Part shown: in pieces, positions 36,020 to 44,206 of the stretch | Layout: the number at the start of each line of letters is the position of its first letter | Position numbering within the stretch: the stretch's first letter is position 1 | Assembly: GCF_900101595.1 (NCBI RefSeq) | Contig: NZ_FMYY01000003.1 | Location: forward strand, 1 to 64,000 | Source: Paenibacillus sp. cl123 | GTDB lineage: Bacteria > Bacillota > Bacilli > Paenibacillales > NBRC-103111 | Direction: 5' to 3' | Length of the DNA stretch: 64,000 nt | Position numbers and translations under genes: made by a program | The notes under the pieces: model-generated | Told to the model about the DNA's origin: nothing | What the model saw: only the letters and a program-made list of their open reading frames with translations | Database searches by the model: none

Positions 36020-37896
36020 TTATGGACGCGAATATGATCCTGAGCAAGCTGGGAGGCATGAGCATGGATGCGGCGGCGGCTCGGCTGTTGTTAGGGGAGG
36101 AGTCGCCGGAGCAGGCCCGGAACAGGCTGCTCGGCTCCGCCGCCCACGCGCCGCTGATCCGCGAGATCCGCGAGGAGGCCGACAGGCTCTTGGCGGAGCC
36201 GCTGCCGGAGCTGACGTATTCGCTGCTGCGTTTATTCGAGGAGCAAGGCTCGCGCAGCGACTACGACCGGACGTATTTCCGCCGCCGGGGCGCTCTTACG
36301 GCGTTCGGGCTGATGGGCTGGCTGGAGCACGAAGAGCCGCGATATGCCGAGGCGCTGGCCGATGCCGTATGGTCGATCTGCAACGAATATACCTGGTGCC
36401 TGAGCGCGCATCTGGCCCCGGGAAGCCCCGAGCTGCGCATCGGTCACGGTACGGCAGTGCGGGCATGGCGGGAAGAGGGGCAGCTGACCGTCGATCTGTT
36501 CGCGGCGGAGACGGCATTCGCGCTGTGCGAGGTCGCGGCGCTTGCCGGGGAGCGGCTGCCCGCTCTGCTGCACAGAAGGATTCAAGAGGAAGTGCGCCGC
36601 CGCGTGCTGGAGCCTTTTTTGACCGGGGAGGCGTACAAGTGGGAGACGCAGACGCATAACTGGGCCGCCGTATGCGCGGGATCTATCGGCGCCGCCGCGA
36701 TGTACGCGCTGCCCGGCGGGGAGGAGCTGGCCGCCGTGCTGGAGCGATGCCTGCGGGCGGTCGATCATTATTTGCTAGGCTTCGAGCCCGACGGCGCGTG
36801 TACGGAAGGTTATCTGTACTGGCAGTACGGCTTCGGCTTCTATGTTTACTTCGCCGATCTGCTCAAGCGACGCACTGGCGGGGAGATCGATCTCTTTGCG
36901 CCGGATAAGGTGCGCTCAATCGCCATGTTTCAGCAGACATGCTTCCTGGACGGCCGGCAGGTCGTCAACTTCTCGGATTCGCTGCCTCAGGCCGGCGTCT
37001 TCCTGGGACTTACCCACTATCTGCACGGGCTGTACCCCGAAATGGACGTGCCGGAGCTGAGCCTGAGAGCGGCATACACGGACGATCACTGCCGCCGCTG
37101 GGCCCCGGCGCTGCGGAACCTGCTCTGGTTCCGCGAGGAGCTGCCCGGCGAGCCATGGGCCGCCGCCTCTTATTACCTGCCGGATGCCCAGTGGCTCGTG
37201 TCCAGGCATCGCTCCGCCGCAGGCAGCTATGTGTTCGCCGCGAAGGGCGGACATAACGCAGAGCCGCATAACCATAACGACATCGGCCAGTTCATGCTTA
37301 CCGCAAACGGCACCTCGCTGCTGGCCGATCTCGGCTGCGGCCAGTACACCCGGGAATACTTCGGCGACGGCAGGTACGACATATTGTGCAACGGCGCTCA
37401 GGGACATTCCGTGCCGGAGGTGGACGGGCAGCGGCAGCAGGCCGGAGCTTCGGCCAAAGCGGTGCTCGTCGAGCGGTCGTCGGCGGAGGAGCGGGAGGTA
37501 TTCGCCGTCGAGCTGGCCTCCGCGTATGCCCATCAGGGCTTGTCGCGGCTGGAGCGCCGGTTTGTCTGGTCGAAAGCGGCGCCCATCCCGACGCTGGAGC
37601 TTACGGATATCTATTCCTTCTCTTCCCCAGCCGGCATAATTACGGAACGGTTGATCAGCTGGTTCAAGCCGGCGGAGCAAGGTCCGGGACTTGTGCGGAT
37701 CGACGGCGGGGGCGGCGCGGGACTGAGCATCCGGTACGACGCCGGCCGGATGACTTATAAGGTCCGGGAGCTGGAGCATACCGATCATTTCGGGAACAGG
37801 ATGCCCTGCTATGCCCTGGACTTTACGCTGGAGCATCCCGCCGGAGCCGAGACAGTGAAGTTTGTCTTCACGTTCACGGAAAAGGCTTCAACATAA
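36016..37896 (+). CDS. Heparinase II/III-like protein, probable oligouronide lyase
   Basis: About 626 residues, no signal peptide. The N-terminal (alpha/alpha) toroid (to about 370) carries the QTHNWAAVCAG and GACTEGYLYWQYGFGFYVYFADLL motifs. The C-terminal beta-sandwich has the heparinase II/III signature KGGHNAEPHNHNDIGQFML. TTG at 36016 overlaps the GH42 stop (TTGA) and lies seven bases after GGAGG, so coupling is likely; ATG at 36022 is an alternative. Family members are eliminases for heparin, heparan or alginate-type chains. Cytoplasmic location suggests action on imported oligosaccharides. Activity cannot be fixed from sequence. Confidence 0.88.
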   Translation: MIMDANMILSKLGGMSMDAAAARLLLGEESPEQARNRLLGSAAHAPLIREIREEADRLLAEPLPELTYSLLRLFEEQGSRSDYDRTYFRRRGALTAFGLMGWLEHEEPRYAEALADAVWSICNEYTWCLSAHLAPGSPELRIGHGTAVRAWREEGQLTVDLFAAETAFALCEVAALAGERLPALLHRRIQEEVRRRVLEPFLTGEAYKWETQTHNWAAVCAGSIGAAAMYALPGGEELAAVLERCLRAVDHYLLGFEPDGACTEGYLYWQYGFGFYVYFADLLKRRTGGEIDLFAPDKVRSIAMFQQTCFLDGRQVVNFSDSLPQAGVFLGLTHYLHGLYPEMDVPELSLRAAYTDDHCRRWAPALRNLLWFREELPGEPWAAASYYLPDAQWLVSRHRSAAGSYVFAAKGGHNAEPHNHNDIGQFMLTANGTSLLADLGCGQYTREYFGDGRYDILCNGAQGHSVPEVDGQRQQAGASAKAVLVERSSAEEREVFAVELASAYAHQGLSRLERRFVWSKAAPIPTLELTDIYSFSSPAGIITERLISWFKPAEQGPGLVRIDGGGGAGLSIRYDAGRMTYKVRELEHTDHFGNRMPCYALDFTLEHPAGAETVKFVFTFTEKAST

Positions 37897-37950
37897 TCAA
37901 TAAGCAAGCGACCGGTACAAGCTTGACCAATGGAATAAGGGAGTGGGAGC

Positions 37951-39087
37951 ATGACACTGCAAGCAGGCTGGGCCCAGGAAGCATGGGAGAACACGGCAAG
38001 TAAGGTTACGAGGACAAGCAAGCGGATCGGAGACCGGTTCCCGCACGCAAGCGTAGGCGGCGAATACCAGCTGGAGCCGGCCTACTGGTGGACGGCCGGC
38101 TTCTGGCCGGGGCTATTATGGCTCGTCTACCGCACGACGAAGGACGAGGCGCTTCGCGAGCTGGCCGAATCCTGCGAGCGCCAGCTGGATCAGGTGATCG
38201 CGGATTATTACAAGCTGGATCACGACATCGGGTTTATGTGGACGCTGACCAGCGTGGCGCGCTGCCGGCTGCTCGGCACCGGAGAAGCGCCCGATTCGAG
38301 GCGGCGTGCCTTGCTGGCCGCCAATCTGCTGGCCGCCCGCTTCAACGTACAGGGCAATTATATCCGCGCCTGGAACCCGTGGCGTGAAGGCGAAGAAAAC
38401 GCCGGCTGGGCTATTATCGACTGCATGATGAATTTGCCCCTGCTGCACTGGGCGACCCGCGAGTCGGGGGACCCGCGCTACAAGCATATCGCGGTCCGTC
38501 ATGCGGATACGGCGCTGGAGCATTTCATCCGGCCGGACGGCTCGGTCAACCATATCGTGGTGTTCGACCCGGCAACGGGAGAGCAGCTGCGCGTCGAAGG
38601 CGGACAAGGCTATGGCCCGGCATCGGCCTGGTCCCGCGGCACAGCCTGGGCCATCTACGGCATGAGCCTGAGCTACAAGCACACAGGCGATGACAGCTAC
38701 CTGCAGGCGGCCAAGCGCGCTGCGCATTTTTTCCTGGCGAATCTGCCGGAGGATCATGTGCCGCATTGGGACTTCCGTCTGCCGGAAGGGGTAACGGCTT
38801 ACCGCGATTCGTCAGCCGGGGCCTGCGCCGCCTGCGGGCTGCTGCTGCTATCGCGCCAGGTCCACGGCGCGGAGGCGGCGCTGTACCGCCAGGCGGGCGA
38901 GCGCATCCTTCATTCGCTTTACGTGAATTACGGCGCTTGGGAGAATGATAGCGAAGAAGGGCTTGTCACTCACGGCACGAGCCATTTCCCGGAAGGAAAA
39001 AACATCGACGTTCCGCTCATCTACGGCGACTATTATTTCGCAGAGGGATTGTCGATGCTGCTTGAGCATGGAGAGTTGTTCTGGTAA
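37951..39087 (+). CDS. GH88 unsaturated glucuronyl hydrolase (UGL)
   Basis: 378 residues, the normal UGL length, no signal peptide. D92 (LDHDIGFMW) and D157 (AIIDCMMNLPLL) match the catalytic pair D88 and D149 of Bacillus sp. GL1 UGL. GYGPASAWSRGTAWAIYGM and HWDFRLPEG are family motifs. UGL releases unsaturated glucuronate from the ends left by PL8 or other lyases acting on hyaluronan, chondroitin, xanthan or gellan. Last gene of the operon binding protein, GH42, heparinase-like, GH88. Confidence 0.95.
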   Translation: MTLQAGWAQEAWENTASKVTRTSKRIGDRFPHASVGGEYQLEPAYWWTAGFWPGLLWLVYRTTKDEALRELAESCERQLDQVIADYYKLDHDIGFMWTLTSVARCRLLGTGEAPDSRRRALLAANLLAARFNVQGNYIRAWNPWREGEENAGWAIIDCMMNLPLLHWATRESGDPRYKHIAVRHADTALEHFIRPDGSVNHIVVFDPATGEQLRVEGGQGYGPASAWSRGTAWAIYGMSLSYKHTGDDSYLQAAKRAAHFFLANLPEDHVPHWDFRLPEGVTAYRDSSAGACAACGLLLLSRQVHGAEAALYRQAGERILHSLYVNYGAWENDSEEGLVTHGTSHFPEGKNIDVPLIYGDYYFAEGLSMLLEHGELFW

Positions 39088-39141
39088 GAGCCTGCAAAGG
39101 AGGGCGGCTGGAACAACGAGCTTAAGGTTAATCGGATATGG

Positions 39142-39192
39142 AAAAGCTGGAGAGACCGCGGCACAGGCGCTGCGAATCTCTCCGGCTTTTTT
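39142..39192 (+). terminator. Terminator of the GH42/GH88 operon
   Basis: AAAGCTGGAGAGA pairs with TCTCTCCGGCTTT (one G-T pair) around a loop of 21 bases and ends in a T run at 39187-39192. Confidence 0.85.
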
Positions 39193-39353
39193 GGGCTTGG
39201 GCCAAGGCGGGGCTTCGAACACCGCCCGGATTCTGAAGAAAACTTTCGTAACAAATAGTAAATGGTGATATTTAAGTTGATCTCCTAGAAATTTGAAGGG
39301 AAATGCCGGAAAGCTGTCGAATCCTTTGTACATCTCAATTGTAGGGGTGTTTT

Positions 39354-41261
39354 ATGGGTAGACGGGTAGGAATTATGTTCATTATGACCGTTCTCGGGAT
39401 CATGGCTGTCGGTTTCATCCTCAATCAGCTGCGGCTGCAGGATGACTCGGTCAAAGCGCCCTGCTTGTCCGCTTGGCAGCGGCTTATGACGGCAGAGGCT
39501 TCTTCGGCAAGCCTGGATCTCGCTCACATCAAGGAAGCCGGCGAGTGGGTCCATGAGTCGGTTCAGCAGCGTATGCCGCATGAGCCTGCCGCCTCATCGT
39601 CCGTATGGGTGAAGTTCCAGATTCCGTCCTTTGAGGCGAGGCACCCGATGATATTAATGAATCGCTTGTATGCCCAGAGCATCCGCATTTATTTGGCAGA
39701 TCAGCTGGTGTACGAATCGATCCGCGATCATTCCTTCGATACGAATAATGTGCTGCTGCCGATCAAGCAGGAGGACATGGGGCAGACGCTGTATATGTGG
39801 CTGGATTCGCCCAAGAAACAGATCGGGCTGAGCGAAGGCGTTCTTTTCGGCGAGGATAGCCAGCTCCGCGAGCTGCTCGATGAGAATATCGAGAGCGTCA
39901 TCATCGGAAGCTCCTTCGTATTTATTGCCATTACGATGCTGTGCTGTTCGGTGTTCTTGCTGCGCACTCAGGCGGCTTCCTCCTGGCTGCTGCTGACGGC
40001 TATCGTGTTTCTGGTGGGGATTTTGTTCATTTCCTATTCTTCCTACACGCATGTCCATTACGAAAAATACGGATATCTGCTGACCTGCTTTTTCGATCTG
40101 GCGCTGTTTGCCATACTTCCTGCCGTCACGTATTTTTTCGAGAAAATTATCGGCCCCGGCTACAAGGCGTCTATCCGCATCTGGCGGTACATCCAGGTCG
40201 GCTACTCGCTGTTTGCTTGCGTGTTCCTCATTATAGACCGGTCGAATCCGGATGTGTATTTCGGCATCTATTATTTTATTTCCGTAACTGCCATCGGTCT
40301 GATGGCGACCGTGCAGTTTTTGCTGCTGTCTTTGTCCACGCTGTTCTATGCGCGCAAGGGAAACCGGGACGCCCGGATTTTCGCGTTCGGGGCTTTGCTG
40401 CTGGCTTCCTCGGTCATCGGCGATATGGCCAATTTTTATATGACATCCGGCAATTATGAATTGATGCTGTGGAGGTGGGGGATCAGCTTCTTCGTTATAT
40501 CGCTGATCGTCATCATGGGGCGGCGGCTTGCCGACTATTATGAGCAGATCATCAATTACTCCAAGGAAGTGGAGCTGTACAATAACCAGCTGCAGCGCTC
40601 GGACAAGCTGGAGGTAATCAGCGAGCTGGCCGCCTCGATCGCCCATGAGGTCCGCAATCCTCTGCAGGTGACAAGGGGGTTCCTGCAGCTGTTGTCCCAG
40701 AAGGTAACCGAGCAGGAAAAGGAGTTTATGAATTTGGCGATCTCGGAGCTGGATCGGGCTGCGGACATTATTACCGACTTCCTGACGTTCGCCAAGCCGC
40801 AGATGGATAACTTCGCGACCCTGCATGTGCAGCATGAGCTCAAGCAGATCGAGGGGATCGTCATCCCGCTGGCGCGGCTGAACGGGAGCGAGGTCGAGCT
40901 TACTATTCCGCAACATCTCTACATCCGGGGCAACTCCTCCAAGTTCAAGCAGGTGCTGATCAATCTGATCAAAAACAGCATTGAGGCGATGCCGAAGCCC
41001 GGGAAAATCGACATATGGGCTTATGAGGCGCATCAGCGCGTAAGCATTCACATCCGGGATACCGGAGAAGGCATGGATGCCTCGGAGGTGGCCCGGCTTG
41101 GCGAGCCTTATTTCTCCACGAAAACGAAGGGCACCGGCCTCGGCTTGATGGTGACCTTCCGAATCATCGAAGTGATGCAGGGAACGATTCATTTTGAAAG
41201 CGAGAAGGGGAAAGGGACCGAGGTCGTTCTTACCTTCCCGGCGCTGGCGGATTCGGCTTGA
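39354..41261 (+). CDS. Orphan multi-pass sensor histidine kinase (7TMR-DISM-like)
   Basis: 635 residues. One N-terminal membrane segment (8-24), an extracellular domain of about 150 residues with beta-rich 7TMR-DISM look, then about seven membrane segments between 182 and 388. The cytoplasmic part has HisKA with H431 (SIAHEVRNPLQVTRGFLQLL) and HATPase_c (LIKNSIEAM, GEGMDASEVARLGEPYFSTKTKGTGLGLMVT). No response regulator is adjacent; the HisKA type resembles sporulation kinases that feed Spo0F. It is convergent with the NHLP-peptide/isoprenoid-synthase pair. Whether it detects the peptide is speculation. Confidence 0.88.
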   Translation: MGRRVGIMFIMTVLGIMAVGFILNQLRLQDDSVKAPCLSAWQRLMTAEASSASLDLAHIKEAGEWVHESVQQRMPHEPAASSSVWVKFQIPSFEARHPMILMNRLYAQSIRIYLADQLVYESIRDHSFDTNNVLLPIKQEDMGQTLYMWLDSPKKQIGLSEGVLFGEDSQLRELLDENIESVIIGSSFVFIAITMLCCSVFLLRTQAASSWLLLTAIVFLVGILFISYSSYTHVHYEKYGYLLTCFFDLALFAILPAVTYFFEKIIGPGYKASIRIWRYIQVGYSLFACVFLIIDRSNPDVYFGIYYFISVTAIGLMATVQFLLLSLSTLFYARKGNRDARIFAFGALLLASSVIGDMANFYMTSGNYELMLWRWGISFFVISLIVIMGRRLADYYEQIINYSKEVELYNNQLQRSDKLEVISELAASIAHEVRNPLQVTRGFLQLLSQKVTEQEKEFMNLAISELDRAADIITDFLTFAKPQMDNFATLHVQHELKQIEGIVIPLARLNGSEVELTIPQHLYIRGNSSKFKQVLINLIKNSIEAMPKPGKIDIWAYEAHQRVSIHIRDTGEGMDASEVARLGEPYFSTKTKGTGLGLMVTFRIIEVMQGTIHFESEKGKGTEVVLTFPALADSA

Positions 41262-41310
41262 GACCGCTCTTGGGTCTTGCGCTTGCCAGGCGCGAGGTGA
41301 GCTTGCGAGC

Positions 41311-41340
41311 GAAAAAACACCTGGCCATCGGCCAGGTCCT
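41311..41340 (-). terminator. Second minus-strand terminator of the peptide cassette
   Basis: On the minus strand ACCTGGCC, loop GAT, GGCCAGGT, then GTTTTTTC. The T run is only on this strand, so it stops leftward transcripts before they enter the kinase gene. Confidence 0.75.
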
Positions 41341-41449
41341 TGAAGATCTCCGCGTACGACTCCATGCTTTTGGTGCGCGGGAGAATGGATAGGGGGTTCC
41401 AACTTGTCCTGCGATCACGTCAGGGGTACCCCTCAGGATTTTACTCCTC

Positions 41450-41483
41450 AAAAAAAGAAGGGCACGCTCGGCGCCCTTCCTTC
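41450..41483 (-). terminator. Terminator of the NHLP-peptide gene
   Basis: On the minus strand GAAGGGC pairs with GCCCTTC and runs into a long T tract (TTTTTTT), 14 bases after the peptide stop codon. Confidence 0.85.
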
Positions 41484-41496
41484 TACAAATTCCTGC

Positions 41497-41739
41497 TTAC
41501 CAGCCCGCTCTGGGCTCATTGACTCCGCCCGCCAATACAGTGGAAGGCTCTTTGGGGAGAACCAAATAAAATTGGGTGTCCGTTTCCGCCAAAACCTGAA
41601 CGTTGAAGCCCTCCGGAATCTCGATGCCGAATGTTTCTTTAATCGCAGCTTTGGGTTCGGCTAACAGTCTTGCTTTAAATCCTTCGTCTTCCCAAGTCAT
41701 CCGAATAATCTTGTACTTCAACTCTTCTGGCGTCATCAT
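41497..41739 (-). CDS. RiPP-like precursor peptide with NHLP (nitrile-hydratase-like) leader and C-terminal Trp
   Basis: 80 residues from ATG at 41739, six bases after AGGGGTG; the frame extends 18 codons upstream but through the intergenic palindrome and without a ribosome site. Residues 3-65 match the NHLP leader pattern: a helical TPEELKYKIIRMTWEDEGF, the RLLAEPKAAIKETFGIEIPEG block and a LVLPKEP end. The C-terminus reads VLAGG then VNEPRAGW and stops. A cut after the double Gly would free an 8-residue peptide with Trp at its very end. NHLP leaders normally guide RiPP enzymes. The adjacent enzyme is an isoprenoid-synthase-like protein and not a LanM, YcaO or radical SAM enzyme. No C39 protease or exporter is nearby. 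A nitrile hydratase fragment is excluded, as no metal-binding Cys motif is present. Confidence 0.8.
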   Translation of the reverse strand: MMTPEELKYKIIRMTWEDEGFKARLLAEPKAAIKETFGIEIPEGFNVQVLAETDTQFYLVLPKEPSTVLAGGVNEPRAGW

Positions 41740-41759
41740 AACAGTCACCCCTGTATTGA

Positions 41760-41782
41760 TATTTGGGTAATTATCCCAAATA
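41760..41782. repeat. Perfect palindrome between the isoprenoid-synthase-like and peptide genes
   Basis: TATTTGGG and CCCAAATA (8 bp each) flank a 7-base spacer. It lies 20 bases upstream of the peptide start, in an AT-rich gap of 70 bases. It may be an operator for a separate peptide promoter or an RNA hairpin that stabilises the peptide mRNA. Confidence 0.6.
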
Positions 41783-41809
41783 AAATATATCATGTAATTC
41801 TACAAAAAT

Positions 41810-42757
41810 CTAGCTATTTTGCAAATTTTTTGATAGATAATAGAATAATCCTCCGGATTCTAGCAGCTGCTTCTCTTTTCGAATTTTCGCCGCCTCTTGC
41901 GACAAGCCGTTTAACAGAAATTTCCCGAAGGCTTGCATATATGGAAGGGTCAGCCGTTGCCGGGACTGGGGCTGGTCCTGCAGCAGCTTCTCGGCCATTT
42001 GCACATAGCGGTCGAGCAATCCCCTGTCATAGATCAGCTTGCGGATGATGTCGGGACTTGGGACTGAAGGATCCGGTCCCAAGGACTCCGCTGCCAGCGC
42101 AACAAGCGCATTATAGCTGCCTTCCAGCAAATCCTCCTGCCAGTCGGACCAGTCGTCGACGAGCTGCAGCAGGACCAGAATCTGGTCGACCTGCCGCTCC
42201 ATCTCCTCGCGCAGGTCGGCATGATTCGCCAAAAGCAGCGCTCCCATGCCTGTCAGCTTGACCGGCGCGGCCTTGTGGGCCAGCGTGAGAGGGACATCGC
42301 GCATATAAACACTGTCCTTCTCCCGGATCATCGCCTCCGCCCACTGGGCATCATAGACGCGGTAGCAATTCCAGATCGGACAGTCCGGGGCAGGGAAAAG
42401 CTCGCGGAAAATACTCAGAAATTCATAGTGAAATAAATGACCGAGCGGCAGCTTCTGCCTGCATTCCGGATTCGGAGAGTCGATCAAGTCGTCCATAATG
42501 AAGTAATACAGCATGCCGAAGACGCTGCCGAGCGCCAGCTTCTTGTTAAGAGCAGGCTCCAGGCCGGTCGCATCGCTTAACCAGAAAGGCAGCAGGTAGC
42601 ATATATAATTTTTGCTGCTGGCTTCCTTCAACACCGTGAACTGCTCCAGATAGCGCTGGCCTGCCGTATCGAAGGGCTGGGGGAAACGGGCCACGATCGT
42701 CTCGGCTTGTACGAATACCGCTGTCATTTCTTTGCGAAAATCCTCGAACCACTTCAT
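41810..42757 (-). CDS. Class I isoprenoid synthase-like protein, candidate peptide prenyltransferase (ComQ-like)
   Basis: 315 residues from ATG at 42757, which follows GAGGAT and lies downstream of the only good -10 box; the frame opens at 42847 upstream of that box. All-helical. The first Asp-rich motif is D89-D90-L-I-D93 in YYFIMDDLIDSP, compare IMDDLEDED of B. subtilis ComQ. The second is D201-D202-W-S-D205 in QLVDDWSDWQEDL. Both fit Mg-diphosphate binding in polyprenyl synthases. The length is near ComQ (about 300). It is not a normal farnesyl or geranylgeranyl synthase, as the usual basic substrate motifs are not evident. The peptide gene follows by 70 bases on the same strand. Proposed role is transfer of an isoprenoid to the peptide's terminal Trp; a small-molecule terpene role is the alternative. 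Confidence 0.72.
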   Translation of the reverse strand: MKWFEDFRKEMTAVFVQAETIVARFPQPFDTAGQRYLEQFTVLKEASSKNYICYLLPFWLSDATGLEPALNKKLALGSVFGMLYYFIMDDLIDSPNPECRQKLPLGHLFHYEFLSIFRELFPAPDCPIWNCYRVYDAQWAEAMIREKDSVYMRDVPLTLAHKAAPVKLTGMGALLLANHADLREEMERQVDQILVLLQLVDDWSDWQEDLLEGSYNALVALAAESLGPDPSVPSPDIIRKLIYDRGLLDRYVQMAEKLLQDQPQSRQRLTLPYMQAFGKFLLNGLSQEAAKIRKEKQLLESGGLFYYLSKNLQNS

Positions 42758-42788
42758 GCATTCACATCCTCTAATGGGAATTATTTCT

Positions 42789-42794
42789 ATTATA
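42789..42794 (-). promoter_or_regulatory. -10 element of the isoprenoid-synthase/peptide operon
   Basis: A perfect TATAAT on the minus strand, 32 bases before the ATG at 42757. The -35 region is poor (TATGAA at 17-bp spacing), which suggests an activator. Confidence 0.5.
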
Positions 42795-42947
42795 TTCAAT
42801 AGCAAGGTTTTTTCATAGATAGCTTGGGAACTATACGCCGGAGCCAAGATTTGGGGAGATGTTCGTCTTTACTTGTGAGCTTGTATCCGGTATGTTGGGC
42901 ATATGGCCTATACATACCGAAGGAATACATACAGGGAGGAAACGAGA

Positions 42948-43913
42948 ATGGGCGTCGTCTATACAATAGGAGAAGCATTGATTGATTTTATACCTGCGGA
43001 GAAAGGAGTGCCGCTGAAAGAGGTTAACGGGTTCGAGAAGGCTGCCGGTGGAGCGCCGTTTAACGTAGCTTGCGCAGTGGCGAAGCTCGGAGGGCGGAGC
43101 GGATTTATCGGAAAGCTCGGCTCGGACGCTTTCGGCGACTTTCTGGTCGAGACGCTGACCCGGCTGCAGGTGGATGTGAGTCATGTGCGGCGGACGCGAG
43201 AGGCGGGCACGGGGCTGGCTTTTGTCAGCTTAAGCAGCGACGGCAACCGCGACTTCTCCTTCTATCGCAATCCGAGCGCCGATATGCTGCTCACAGAGCA
43301 GGAAACGGCGGACATCCGCTTCGCAGCTGGGGATATCCTGCACTTCTGCTCGGTGGATCTGATCGAAGCTCCCGTGAAATATGCGCATCGCGCGGCGCTC
43401 GCAGCGGTCCGGGAAGCGGGCGGACTTATCAGCTTTGACCCGAATGTAAGATTGCCGCTGTGGACCAGTCCGGAAGCTTGCCGGAAGACGATTTTGGAGT
43501 TTCTGCCTGAAGCGCATATCGTGAAGATCAGCGACGAGGAGCTTGCGTTCATCACTGGACTTGCGGATGAGGAGGAAGCGATCTCTTCGTTATTTGTCGG
43601 AAACGTACGCCACGTCGTCTACACGAAGGGGGCGGAGGGCGCTCTCTGGCACCGGTCAAGCGGCAAGGTGGCGGTTGCCGGACATGCGATCCGGGTGGCC
43701 GATACGACCGGCGCCGGCGACTCCTTCATCGGCGCGCTGCTGTACCAGCTGCATGCCCGGGGACTGGGCGCGGACAGCATCACGGAGGTCGATATCCGGC
43801 CGATCCTGGAGTTCGCCAATGCGGCCGCCGCCCTGACGACAACCCGCAAGGGAGCGGTTGGCGCGCTGCCCGGCAAGGAGGAAGTGCTGGACTTTTTGGC
43901 TGGGAAAAGGTAA
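42948..43913 (+). CDS. PfkB-family sugar kinase, probable fructokinase
   Basis: 321 residues from ATG at 42948, behind GGGAGGA; the frame opens 45 bases earlier without a ribosome site. N-terminal GEALIDFIP and the GGAPFNVACAVAKLGG signature, and the C-terminal DTTGAGDSFIGALL with catalytic base D258, mark the ribokinase/PfkB family. The closest familiar group is fructokinase (ScrK type). A 2-keto-3-deoxygluconate kinase role would fit the uronate pathway but the motifs favour fructokinase. Single gene with terminator. Confidence 0.87.
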   Translation: MGVVYTIGEALIDFIPAEKGVPLKEVNGFEKAAGGAPFNVACAVAKLGGRSGFIGKLGSDAFGDFLVETLTRLQVDVSHVRRTREAGTGLAFVSLSSDGNRDFSFYRNPSADMLLTEQETADIRFAAGDILHFCSVDLIEAPVKYAHRAALAAVREAGGLISFDPNVRLPLWTSPEACRKTILEFLPEAHIVKISDEELAFITGLADEEEAISSLFVGNVRHVVYTKGAEGALWHRSSGKVAVAGHAIRVADTTGAGDSFIGALLYQLHARGLGADSITEVDIRPILEFANAAAALTTTRKGAVGALPGKEEVLDFLAGKR

Positions 43914-43982
43914 AAGCGATCGTAAGGCCAGGGCGTAAAACGTCTGCTGCGGCCTAACGGAACGTTGGCGGCATAATAAAGC

Positions 43983-44015
43983 ACAACCCCCGTTTCTTGC
44001 GGAACGGGGGTTGTT
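43983..44015 (+). terminator. Terminator after the sugar kinase gene
   Basis: ACAACCCCCGTTT pairs with AACGGGGGTTGTT around a short loop. Confidence 0.85.
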
Positions 44016-44049
44016 GGCATGCCGCTTGAGCAGGAGGAGATGCGAACAA

Positions 44050-44133
44050 ATGATCGTGCTGGGCAAGAGGGGAGGCTTGCCGGCTGGTTCGGGAGAAACG
44101 CCCGGTCCAGGCAAGCTTCCCTCCTTGGTTTAG
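44050..44133 (+). CDS. Possible 27-residue Gly/Pro-rich small ORF
   Basis: ATG at 44050 lies ten bases after AGGAGGAG and reads MIVLGKRGGLPAGSGETPGP, then ends at TAG 44133. It sits between a terminator and the FAD/Rieske gene. An overlapping 43-codon frame from 44040 is also open but its start abuts the ribosome site. No family is recognised. Confidence 0.25.
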   Translation: MIVLGKRGGLPAGSGETPGPGKLPSLV

Positions 44134-44206
44134 CAGGGAACGAAAGTGGTAAGCATGTAAGGAAGGCCTAGCAGGCTGGACCGATTTATGAAAGGAGTCA
44201 ACATAT

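Noticed and set aside
41740-41793. 18-codon N-terminal extension of the NHLP peptide
   Set aside because: It would be translated from within the palindrome region without a ribosome site, and the NHLP leader is complete from 41739.
42758-42847. Upstream extension of the isoprenoid-synthase-like protein
   Set aside because: It begins upstream of the best -10 box (42794-42789) and lacks a ribosome site; ATG 42757 has one.
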